64,000 bases of DNA from Drechslerella dactyloides (taxonomy: Eukaryota > Ascomycota > Orbiliomycetes > Orbiliales > Orbiliaceae), in NCBI GenBank assembly GCA_020064725.1, contig JAGTWJ010000003.1, positions 1,674,001-1,738,000 on the forward strand, written 5' to 3'. Below the pieces are notes generated by a model. That model worked only from the letters and a program-made list of their open reading frames with translations, ran no database searches and was not told where the DNA came from. The position numbers were made by a program, and so were the translations under genes. This document shows positions 24,000 to 33,388 of the stretch, one piece after another. The stretch's first letter is position 1. Each line of letters begins with the position of its first letter.

Positions 24000-24921
24000 T
24001 GGTCGTGCGCTTAGATCCTAGATGGCGAAGTTGGTATAGATGGTAAGATGGGTGCGTGGGTGATGGATGGTCTATGGCGAAACAGTCCAGAAAGTGAAAG
24101 GCATTTATACCTGTCACATCACCGGTCAGGCAGCAGTGGACGCGACGGCTGCAGACGCGGCACACACACCAGAGGAACAGTCATTCTGAGGTTCCAGGTG
24201 GGGTCTATTTAGCGAATTTTCTTGCGGAATCTCGCCGGTACCATGCACGAAGTGACATCGGGGTGCAGCAGCGCAGTAAAGATGGTGGAGGTGATGCAGT
24301 TGAGATGAGTCTTCCTTCTGTTGGGGGGTTTTACTTCGTGGAAGCGAGTCAGCCTGAAACAGGTACTAAGTGCCCCTTGCTGTGGTTACACAGGCGTGCT
24401 TTGAAAATAACACAAGCTCAACACGCAAGCCCTCATAAAAAGGCTTAAATGGAGCTGGAGTAAAGCTGGCTCTGCTGCGGAACCAGTTGTACCTGATCCT
24501 GCCAGATAGACATGTTGGTATGAAAGTCAACAGGTAGCAGAGTTGGTACAAGACTCAGTAATTGGGTCTCGAATGGTCTCGCAAGCCAAACCCACACAGT
24601 TCCAGTCTCGAATAGCTATGCTTCCCAAGACTAGATACATCCTAAAGCATATGTTGCGCTGATTGGAGCAAAATGTTCCCCCAAGCGGTATTTAACCAAA
24701 CTGCGCATCAATTTCAGGTATTGCTATCTTCCGCATGCACGCGTTGGAGGCGAATATCTGTCGGTTGAGTTAATAGAGTTTAAACACAAGAAATGCACTG
24801 ATATTGAGATTTTATTTTATGTATACTAGCCTCGAGACTATATGCATACTACGTGTCGCTCAACTTCGAGGCTTCTCTTCACACATGGCAGCGATTGCAG
24901 CAGCCTCCCGCTTGCACAAAA
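24000..24921. other. Intergenic region before the tandem orphan pair
   Basis: Upstream of two genes transcribed away from each other. AT content rises from about 24.6 kb. No supported gene or RNA. Confidence 0.35.
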
Positions 24922-25641
24922 ATGGTCTGCTCACCACCAGACCCCCCTCGCAGCTTGCTCCCAGTATGCGAGCCCGATCTCGCCTGGGTTCGCTCCGTCC
25001 ACGACCCGGTCCTCATCGACGCACTCTTCAATACTGGCCGCGCCTCTCGAATTCCAGGCCATTACCGCGGTTGCATAGAGAATCTCTCCCTGAATACCGT
25101 TCGCACCCTTATTCGCACGTTGTTGCCTCGTGCCGGTGTATTCAGGATGGAGTCCCAAAGCTCAGACGAAATCTGCGACTACACCAGCTATAAATTTGAT
25201 ACGCGCAGCGACGACGGGGGAATCGAATTTTCCCCTTTGTGCAGATTTGGGGTCTGCTACCATATTGAACATTTGCTCCACCCCACCAGGAATGGTGTCG
25301 ATTGGGACACCAGTAAACTACACGTATATCGGTGCCGCGACGCTACAGCAGCTGAATCTCTCTTAAAACAGTGGCTGGAAGATCTGTGGCCCTGGTGGAT
25401 ACCGCATATCTCTAGAAAGAAGATCAATATCGGCCAGTGTAGCTTCATGCAGGATGTTGGGATAATTTATTGGATCCGGGATAATGTCTTCCTAAAATTG
25501 AGTATTCATGACAACGATGTAGATGACAACACGGTCGAGGAAGTAGCGAGAGCTATTGATCAGTATCTGGCGAAGACATCGGTGCCATTGCAGTATGAAC
25601 ATACTCCCGACGACATCGATACAGGAACGACGATTAATTGA
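24922..25641 (+). CDS. Orphan protein, first member of a tandem paralogous pair
   Basis: The protein is 239 residues from the ATG at 24922; the same frame is open further upstream but only from a GTG. I recognise no domain. It aligns by eye with the next gene (26084-27082). Both have an early GHYR motif (RIPGHYRG here, VSGHYRT there), a middle motif (VYRCRDATAAESLLKQWL here, VHTLESASAAETFLREFI there), and a shared end (IGQCSFMQDVGIIYWIRDNV here, LGQYCFNPERGTIIWVRNEL there). Both finish with a helix, a short L-x-Y strand and an acidic Thr-rich tail. The sequence is mixed alpha/beta with no signal peptide or membrane segment, so a cytosolic orphan family is likely. Confidence 0.6.
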   Translation: MVCSPPDPPRSLLPVCEPDLAWVRSVHDPVLIDALFNTGRASRIPGHYRGCIENLSLNTVRTLIRTLLPRAGVFRMESQSSDEICDYTSYKFDTRSDDGGIEFSPLCRFGVCYHIEHLLHPTRNGVDWDTSKLHVYRCRDATAAESLLKQWLEDLWPWWIPHISRKKINIGQCSFMQDVGIIYWIRDNVFLKLSIHDNDVDDNTVEEVARAIDQYLAKTSVPLQYEHTPDDIDTGTTIN

Positions 25642-26041
25642 GATATCAAGAATGTTGTTTCCAAATGACTGTATATAATTTTAAGGGTGAGCTAATTGAT
25701 TGTCGCGTAAATTTATTGTGCTCGCAATTATCGTGGCTGGCGCCTCGCACGCGCGAAGCGCAACATTTAGGAGAACGTGATCACCACATGGATGAGGGAT
25801 ATACCAATTTCTCAACCTAACAGTTGTCCTTCGACAGGTAACTCGCTAGGTCAGGGTATAAAGGTCCCCCCACAAGCTGGGATGGGTATTAGCGCACCAA
25901 CACTAATATTCATATTTCAATCTACCGGATATAGCGTCACATTCACCAACATATCGGATACAGCAGCTAATCTGTCGTTCTCGTGGACTTCTTAAAGTCG
26001 AAATATCTATACATTCCATAAAGCATTCATATATATATCTA

Positions 26042-26083
<42 letters not shown>
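25642..26083. other. Spacer between the tandem paralogues
   Basis: Carries the leader of the downstream gene, including the GA microsatellite, and no gene of its own. Confidence 0.4.
26046..26081. repeat. (GA)18 microsatellite directly before a start codon
   Basis: An uninterrupted GA dinucleotide run ends two bases before the ATG at 26084-26086. It lies in the presumed 5' leader of the second paralogue. Length changes here would alter the leader, not the reading frame. Confidence 0.95.
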
Positions 26084-26084
<1 letters not shown>

Positions 26085-27082
26085 TGCCGTGCGGACAACC
26101 GGATATCCCTTCTGAGGCGGAGTACCCCACTGGCCGCCATCGTTACCAGATCCGTCTCGACGCCGCCGTCGCCTCCTGCAGAACCTCTGCGGTTTCTGGT
26201 CACTACCGTACCATTGACATTGCCGCTGATATCGACGCCTTTTCTGTGGCTTTCGCCGACGCCGTCACTACCACCATCGGCGACGCGAAAGGGTTCCGTC
26301 TTAACAGCAGCATCAAGTGGAAACACAACCCTACTGACACAGAGGAAAGCCTGGTATATTGCCCTGGACCTGTCACAACCTCCAACAGGCCCCAGGACAT
26401 CACCAGATCTATCCCAAGGATGTGGTCCTTGCCTCTGCGACGGCAGCAGGTCTCAATCCACCTCTTCACCTTCGAGATTCCAATCATTTCACATATGTCC
26501 GCGAAGGACATCATTCGCCATGACTACCTCCACCCCGATACAGGCTTACCGTTCCATAGCCCAATTCGGCGGTCGTTGCAAGCGACCGATACCCTTCCGA
26601 ACTGCAGTTTGGTAGTGCACACCTTGGAATCAGCAAGTGCAGCGGAGACCTTTTTGCGCGAGTTCATCGGACCCGACCTGACTGAAGGGCCCCCGAACAT
26701 AAACGTTTCTCGCCCTGAACACCACCCCGAACTAAATTCGGACAGAGAATCGGTGCTCGCACCCCGGTCAAACCAATCTCATGGCACTTTCGCAACTATC
26801 GCGAGCTCTCATGCTGATAGTTCGAGAAACAAGCGTAGCATCGGCACGTATGCTAACATCATACCCGGGTCCCGCCGTCTCGGGCAATATTGCTTCAACC
26901 CGGAGAGGGGTACGATAATCTGGGTCCGCAATGAATTGCTCATCGGCCTCCTGCTGACGAGCGAAGCCCGGGACGTCGGCTACGACGAAGCCTGGCCGCT
27001 CGCTGCGGCTATTGACGACATCTTAGCGGAACGGTCCAAGCCACTTGTTTACAAAGACGAAACAGGAACTACATCCACTTGA
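26084..27082 (+). CDS. Orphan protein, second member of a tandem paralogous pair
   Basis: This is a 332-residue intronless ORF, about 90 residues longer than its upstream paralogue. The extra length is mainly a Ser/Asn-rich linker around residues 215-265 (for example APRSNQSHGTFATIASS). Shared blocks with the first copy are GHYR, the TLESASAAETFLREF helix, and GQYCFNPERGTIIWVRNEL followed by AAIDDILAERSKPLVYKDE. Their order and spacing argue for one family that duplicated and diverged. No catalytic residues or localisation signals are evident. Translation starts immediately after the GA microsatellite. Confidence 0.65.
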
Positions 27083-27378
27083 TGGAGTCAATTTCGGACG
27101 CTGGTTGGTCGCTCGAATTTGCGAGACTCATGTCTCAACAAATCTCTCAGCGGATCTCTACGGCTGGCATATATACGACGAGATGTCCAGATACTTAGGA
27201 CTAGAGGTTGTCAGGAACCATTTGACGCCGATGGTTGATCCTGGGAAACCACTGGCAGATACCTCCCTCATGGTCTCGGGGCAGACGCCCAGGACCATTA
27301 TATATATTCAAAAACTCCAAGCCTCGAGAGACAAAATCCAAAGTAATATGCAAAAAGTCAACAACGGAACACGCCCAG

Positions 27379-29364
27379 CTAATCTGCCAAAAATATCACG
27401 CTAAGCAAAACACTGGCGAGAATATGTACAACAACAACCAGTGCTCCTGTCACAGTACTCTGAGGTCTCACCGCTTCCCCGGTCGCTATTACTGTTGTTC
27501 TCGTCGAGCCGGTATTCGCCGCCTGCAGCAATACTTCCTGAATATGGTTCCAGAACGAACACACGCTAAAATTCGCTTGTAACGAGCGAATCGCTGCTCC
27601 GTCGTCACCAACGTACAAACCCATTGAAGTACCGTTCTCGAACGCCGGCCAGTTGAACGTTGCAGTTGAAGCATCTCCCGTGGCCGCGAGCCCCGTCCAC
27701 GCGTCCACAAACGTCTGACTGATGCGCAACTCCGTCGCATCAAAGCTGCAAGCACCATTCGGTCGAGGTAGAGAGGAGGTATGTGCGAGCACAAAGGGGA
27801 TATCAAATGTATGCGATGGCCCCAGCAACGCGGCTACATCGGCGCCCATCCCCGCGGAGGATGGGCATTTTGGTGAATGATCAAAGAGGTACGTCCACGT
27901 CGGGATACCCTTTTCGCCTGCCCGTAGCAGCCCACGGTACGAGGGACACCGCCACTGCCAATCCGTTATAATCTGGGCTGCGCGAGAGAAATCTGGGTAC
28001 GGATGATTGGAGAATGAGGATAGTGGATACTGCGCGTAGACTTCATCTACCAGTGGGCCGAGTCCTGAGGTTAGGATATCATGGTAGCGCGAAGGCTTGG
28101 TTTTTTCAGGGTGATGGATAGCATTAAGAATGGCGATGGTCCCTTCTTGTGACATGGAGCCAAAGACCGCGGGGACCTGCACGCCAGCTTGGGAGGGCTG
28201 TTCCGGGATGATGGCGCCATCGACATAAGGTTGGATGCAGGGTCGGGTGATTGACATGGTGCGGAGGCTACTATAACTGTGGTCCCAGAAGATGTCGCGC
28301 AAGGTCCCGGGGCTAATGGAACGGAGACAGGCAGCCTGTATGTAAACACTTTAATTAGAGGCTCGATTCACACTGAAGAGGATGACGAAGGTCTGCACGT
28401 ACATCGTTCGCACTGCAATTCGCCCTCTTGGCAAACATGGCTCCTGCCATCTGCGCAGACGAGCTGCTAGGCAAGTCTATTCCCCCGCCGCTCTCCAGCG
28501 CGACGGCCCGCATCAGGTTCTTCGCATCGGGCAGCGTACTGATGATGAATGAGTTCCACGCCCCGGCCGACTGCCCGAACAATAGCACCTTCCGTCTGTC
28601 CCCTCCGAAGGCGGCAATGTTGTCTTGTACCCACTGCAGCCCTAGCTTGATGTCCTGGATGCCGAAGTTGCCGGAAATGCCCGCTCTCTTGAGCGCCAGG
28701 AAGCCCAGTGGGCCCAGGCGGTAGGCGATGTTGACGACAATAGAGCCGGTGGCGGCGAGGTCGCAACCATCGTAGAGTGGGTTAACGATGCTGCCGCCGT
28801 TGTTCGCCCCGCCGTGTATCCAAACTTTGACGGGGAGATCTGGCGAGCTGGTGCTTGCCGTCGACGGGACCCAGACATTTAGATAGAGACTAATAATGAG
28901 TCGACATATGTACGCATGTACACTCTAAACATCAACAATTGCGCAGTCTTAAAAATTGAAGTTGCATGGTAATAATTTCATGCAGTAGCTGACGAAGCTG
29001 TAAATATATTGTAGGCGTATTGGATAGCATACCAATCCTCAGAATACGGTGGTGGATCCGCAGCGGACCCATTATGCCAGCTAAACTGGTAACAAACAGC
29101 CGCGAACTTGGTCGCGGATAGTTTTCCACCACTAAACTTGTCGTTGTATCGTCCAGGCGCTAGCCAACGTCGCTCTCCCACGGGTGGAATCGCATACGGG
29201 ATGCCGAGAAACTTGGAGGGGCCATCCTTGTTATTTTGACTGCAGAGACCGCCCTGCACCTGGCCGGCGGATATCTCGGCCTGCAGGATCCTCGCAGCCG
29301 CATTGGCGGAAAATAAGGTAGCAACACAGAAGCTTGTCGATGTGATTGGCGATAGAAACCTCAT
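27379..29364 (-). CDS. Secreted type-B carboxylesterase/lipase, possibly GPI-anchored
   Basis: The exons are 29364-29033, 28889-28403 and 28335-27379, giving 591 residues with consistent phases. The first splice restores the family signature SEDCLYLNVW across the junction. A signal peptide (residues 1 to about 23) precedes FLGIPYAIPPVGERRW. The oxyanion-hole motif is WIHGGANNGGS, the nucleophile is Ser about 218 in GQSAGAW, a Glu in SMSQEGT fits the acid, and the His in SHTFDIPFV the base. The C-terminus has small residues followed by a hydrophobic run (ALVVVVHILASVLLSVIFLAD), as in GPI-anchor signals. Such enzymes hydrolyse extracellular esters; the substrate is not predictable. It lies about 4 kb from a cutinase-type transcription factor. 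Confidence 0.88.
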
Positions 29365-30296
29365 CGTAGCCAGAAATCGAAACCGCGATAATAAATTTCG
29401 CCAGGAACAGAGAAACGAGTGAGCGCTATTTGAAAGGAACGACGGCTTTTAGCCAGCGAGAGGTAACGTTATCAGCGGGGGCCATTGTTATAAACTTCGT
29501 TCCGTATCTCGCTGTAGTTAATATAATGTGGCGTCGGCGCTGCAGTATAGTGGAGACCTTAAGCCTTGTGGTGATATACCGTTACATATCGCGACGCACG
29601 ATGTCTATTCGCCAGAGAACCGACAAGCATTGCGTGCGTCAGTGCCTCGTGGCGACATCCCCGCATCCGGCCGGAACGGCTGGTAGCACGACTCTCGGAT
29701 CCATCCGGCGCATGGCCAGTACGCCATGGTAGACGTCTGAACGTTCGATTTGGCAATGCATGTCGTCTGAACTCTCTGCAGGGTTGCCTGTACATGTCTA
29801 TATGCGTTTGGTGTTGGTATTGCATAATAACGTGGCTAGTGATATTTAATGCATGCCGCCAACCTCTATACATTTAGGCGCGCTGCGGCGCTGTCAGTAT
29901 GGCGTTGGCGTCATGGAGTCTCCGCGGGCCAACGAGTCATGGCGTATCACAAAGATCATGCATCATCATCGTATGATCAATTACCTCGCTTGCTCTCGCG
30001 TAGGCTCGTTATCAGAGCAATGCGACTTACGCCGTGCGTATCAACGCCTGTTGCGATATTATGCTTGGTCGAAATCCTACAAGAGGGTCGGCTACAAAAC
30101 TTCTATTGAGGGTATACGTACTGACCTCACAGCAAACGTAATAGAGCTGCATCAGCAGATAAAGTACCTTGAATGAAAATCTCACATTGATCTCGCGCGG
30201 CAATATGGCCCGAAGCTTTTCTACCACTAAAATTATCTTTACGCTACATCTTCGCAATTTGGTCTAAATTGCAAAATGAACTCACAGTGATTTATC
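29365..30296. other. Intergenic, carboxylesterase promoter side
   Basis: No convincing coding stretch was found. The short frames at 29559-29873 and 29849-30176 overlap on opposite strands and lack motifs. Confidence 0.35.
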
Positions 30297-31440
30297 CTAT
30301 TGATGAGCCTCCAGGTAAGGCCATAGAGGCTCCAGTCGTTTGAGCTTCGCTTCAGCTGGTCCCGCTGCCACTTCTTTATCCATCTCATCTGCCATGCGTC
30401 TAGCCCGTCTTGCTCTTTCTGCATCGGCTGCATGCAGTCTCCGTATCCGTTCCCCTATATTGACGTCAAATATATACCCGCGCTAGTGCGTACAAATCTA
30501 TAGAGCTGACACCAGGAGAGAGCTATAGCTTTCGAATGATATTTTATCTATGTTATAAACTAGGCCGGGTTTTGGAGAGGGGCAACGTCCAAGGTAACAG
30601 CAAACTCACAGAGCAGCCGCTTAATGCTATCGGAATCTTTGACATCGGAGTCTATGATATCGGAGTCTATGACACCAGCGTTCCGGTCGCTATTCTCGTT
30701 GTTTTTTGCTTCGCTTATAGGAGTAAGACCACTGGCTGTAGTAGCATTCGAGGTGGCTATTTTGCTTTCATCCGCCTCTACGGTCCCCAGCTCGACATCC
30801 CACGGTCTTGCTGCGGGCTTACGCATAGCCCCTAGCCTAGATCCGCAGCCGTAATCGCCAAATCAGTACTGTTGCCCCAAGAGACAGCGTTTTCAATGGC
30901 CATATGCATGGCGGGAGTCAGGCATATGCAATTAGAAAACGAATAGGAAGCTAAGGGATACGCACCCGATGCTAGTCGAGATGGTGCGGGGGTCAAACAC
31001 TTCGTTAAGGACATCTTCTAGGAAGCGGTAAACGCGGTTCTACGAAATATTGCCTCATTAGTTGTTTAGGTCTACGTAGCTACGTATGGCTACCAATAAA
31101 ATTTAAACAGGGTCGAGGATTTGCGGGGATATGCAAGTACCATAGCTTCTGTGATTATCCGAAGATGTCGAGTAATTTCCTCGTAAAGGTGTAGAAGCGC
31201 TATAGATTTCTAGCTTGTTATAGATTTACGGTGGTAATTGCCTGTTATGTCTCTACTAAGTCTAGATACGTGATTACGGTTTCTTTAGATTTAGTGACCG
31301 ATCAGGCGTGCTTAATAGCTCGACTCCCGTACTACGTCACCTATGCGGCGAGCTAGTGAAATTTCCTATTGTGCAACTATATAGAAATATTCGTTTCGGA
31401 ACTCATATGCCATGCTCGTAGTTGTGGTTGTGAAAGGCAT
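30297..31440 (-). CDS. Compact multi-exon orphan gene with helical protein and DSD repeats
   Basis: This gene is easily missed because its exons are tiny. Predicted exons are 31440-31378 (least certain, weak GTTGCA donor), 31209-31141, 31039-30966, 30836-30610 and 30454-30297. The four later exons join with matching phases at every intron (0, 2, 1), and introns begin GTACTT, GTGCGT and GTGAGT. That agreement is unlikely by chance. The product is about 196 residues. A first helical part reads ALLHLYEEITRHLRIITEAM and NRVYRFLEDVLNEVFDP. A low-complexity middle contains IDSDIIDSDVKDSDS, from imperfect 15-bp tandem repeats. A charged helical end reads RLHAADAERARRARRMADEM to WPYLEAHQ. I do not recognise the family. 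Confidence 0.5.
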
Positions 31441-33388
31441 TTTAGCGTCGGTTAGTTAACATTTGCTTTGTCCAGCTGTTGAACAAAGAACTACAACTTG
31501 GAACTTGCATTATAGTCAACTTGCAAATTGGTCTCGCTGGCCAGACCCACGTAGGCACACAACTCACTTCAAGTTGCAGATTGATCGATATATATCATAA
31601 GAACTGAGGGGGTTTGCTCGCCCGACGATACTGAACAAGTCGAATCGGGTGGCTGATTGGCCGACTCGATTGAAATAAGCGAAAGATATCAAAATGTATA
31701 TTCGTGGCTGAATCCTCTTTAAGTTTATAAATTGAGTATACTATCATGGTCTCAACATTGTGCTTAGCGGGGAACCCTACGCGGTCTATGGAGGCGCACG
31801 AAGGGTGATATTTACGGCAGAAGAATATCCACAGAAGTCCGTAGCCCGCTAGACCTTCGATATCTACAAATAGTCTGATATACCAATACGAACGTTGTGA
31901 GTCCCGGTACCGGACCCACTTACGTCCAGCTTCTGGTCCACGAGACAATAGCGGGCTAATCCCACCAGACCGGAGAGCCTCGGGATCCGCCTCTGCATCC
32001 ACCGTCCGCCTCCGCTCGCTACTTAAATTACCCCGACCGGACACACCGACGGGAGAACATTCGATTTACAAGTTTTCGGGCGCACAAACCTCAAACTCAA
32101 TTTACCCAGGAACTCGAAACCGCCAGGCTGCTGCATACGAGACTACACGAAACCGTTGACGAGAGCACACTAGCGTATGTGAGTACCACATGCCATTGTG
32201 TTGGGTGGCACAAACACAACCAGGCCGAGGCACACGTCGGTAATCCCGCACGGGCCCATTTTGCCAATACATCCGATGCCGCAGTACGGAATCCGCGGGA
32301 CCTCTCATTTCCGACGTGAAAATTCGATATGTACGGGCCGCGAGTATTCTCGGCGCTGCGTAGGATTTGACCAATCGTCTCTGGGAAGCTGATCTGGTTG
32401 ATTTCATCAATCTTGAAACTGGCTTGCGTACGTTGAGGTTCGTGAGGCATATTTTCATATAGATGTGTGCCTATTTGGGGATGCATGCATGAACACGAAG
32501 GCGCGCACGCGGTTCTGCCGACGCTGGTTTGTAATACGTGAAAGATACCAAGCATTGCTGTACCATCGGTATACCGGTATATTTCTCAATTAGATGTTTC
32601 AAGCCAGGACATCCCAATTGTGGTGGTCCTCTCATATCATCCAATATCCCCAGAGCGAGCCCCGGGCCCGTGCAACGTGGATCTTGAAATTGGAAAGAAG
32701 AAAATACACAATTTCGGCCCACCGGGCGCCTCTCTGGCCCTAGCAATGGCTAATCTGCGCGAAGAGCCTGGCAGTTGCCACGATTAACGCATGGTGCATA
32801 CACATAGGCCTTGGTACGTGCGAGGGATCGAACTCGGATGAACCTTTCGGGTAGCGTTGCGCGCGCGCACGCTACCGTGATACATGCCTGTCCGTCACGT
32901 ATTCGAGTCATGACCTCATACTTCCACGCCGTCTAGAAACTTCCAGACTGGTGGATTGGCGGCCGGCTCCGAGCTACTGGTTACTCGTTTAAACGTCGCG
33001 TCATGACTCGCAGCAATATGGTCATTCAACGTCATTTGCTGGTAACTTTTCGAAATTTCAAGTTGTGAATATATGCGGTTCGTACATACATGAACCTGGC
33101 GAATTCGTCCACACGATGAGAAATGAATGGAATAGATGAGATAAAATTAAAATTCGAAAATAAAATGCTTTTCTGTTGCCCAGCGTGGGTATCATACCGT
33201 AACATACGTGCACCAATCGTGAATATGCCATGAAATGTGAGATCGATGCAATCCTCCAAAATGCAAGACGAAATATAATGAAGAACGAGATAGAGGTATA
33301 TGAAATCCGTCACCCATGACCCATTGAAAAGCCCACGCGGACATATATACAGAGAAAATGAGAAGAAATCGCTCCAGATAGCACACGC
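31441..33388. other. Intergenic region with GC-rich inverted repeat
   Basis: No supported gene. Frames at 31595-32044 (GTG start only) and 32097-32555 (minus) have some protein-like stretches but no ATG-led model or motif. An 8-bp inverted repeat lies at 32850-32876. Confidence 0.3.
32850..32876. repeat. Perfect 8-bp inverted repeat around an alternating GC tract
   Basis: GGTAGCGT and ACGCTACC flank a short alternating purine-pyrimidine core of about 11 bases. This could form a hairpin in RNA or a cruciform/Z-DNA-prone site in DNA. Confidence 0.7.

Noticed and set aside
31595..32044. 149-codon minus-strand ORF with an internal GTAAGT donor
   Set aside because: No ATG in frame (GTG only) and a stop just upstream. 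A splice within it keeps phase, but there is no start or family support.
32097..32555. 152-codon minus-strand ORF
   Set aside because: A middle stretch is protein-like, but the ends are Cys/Ser/Trp-rich and no gene model could be built.
32820..32915. Possible tRNA on the minus strand (GTTCGATCC-like T-arm and matching ends)
   Set aside because: No proper D-arm or 5-bp anticodon stem with 7-base loop could be built; the strong hairpin has the wrong geometry.
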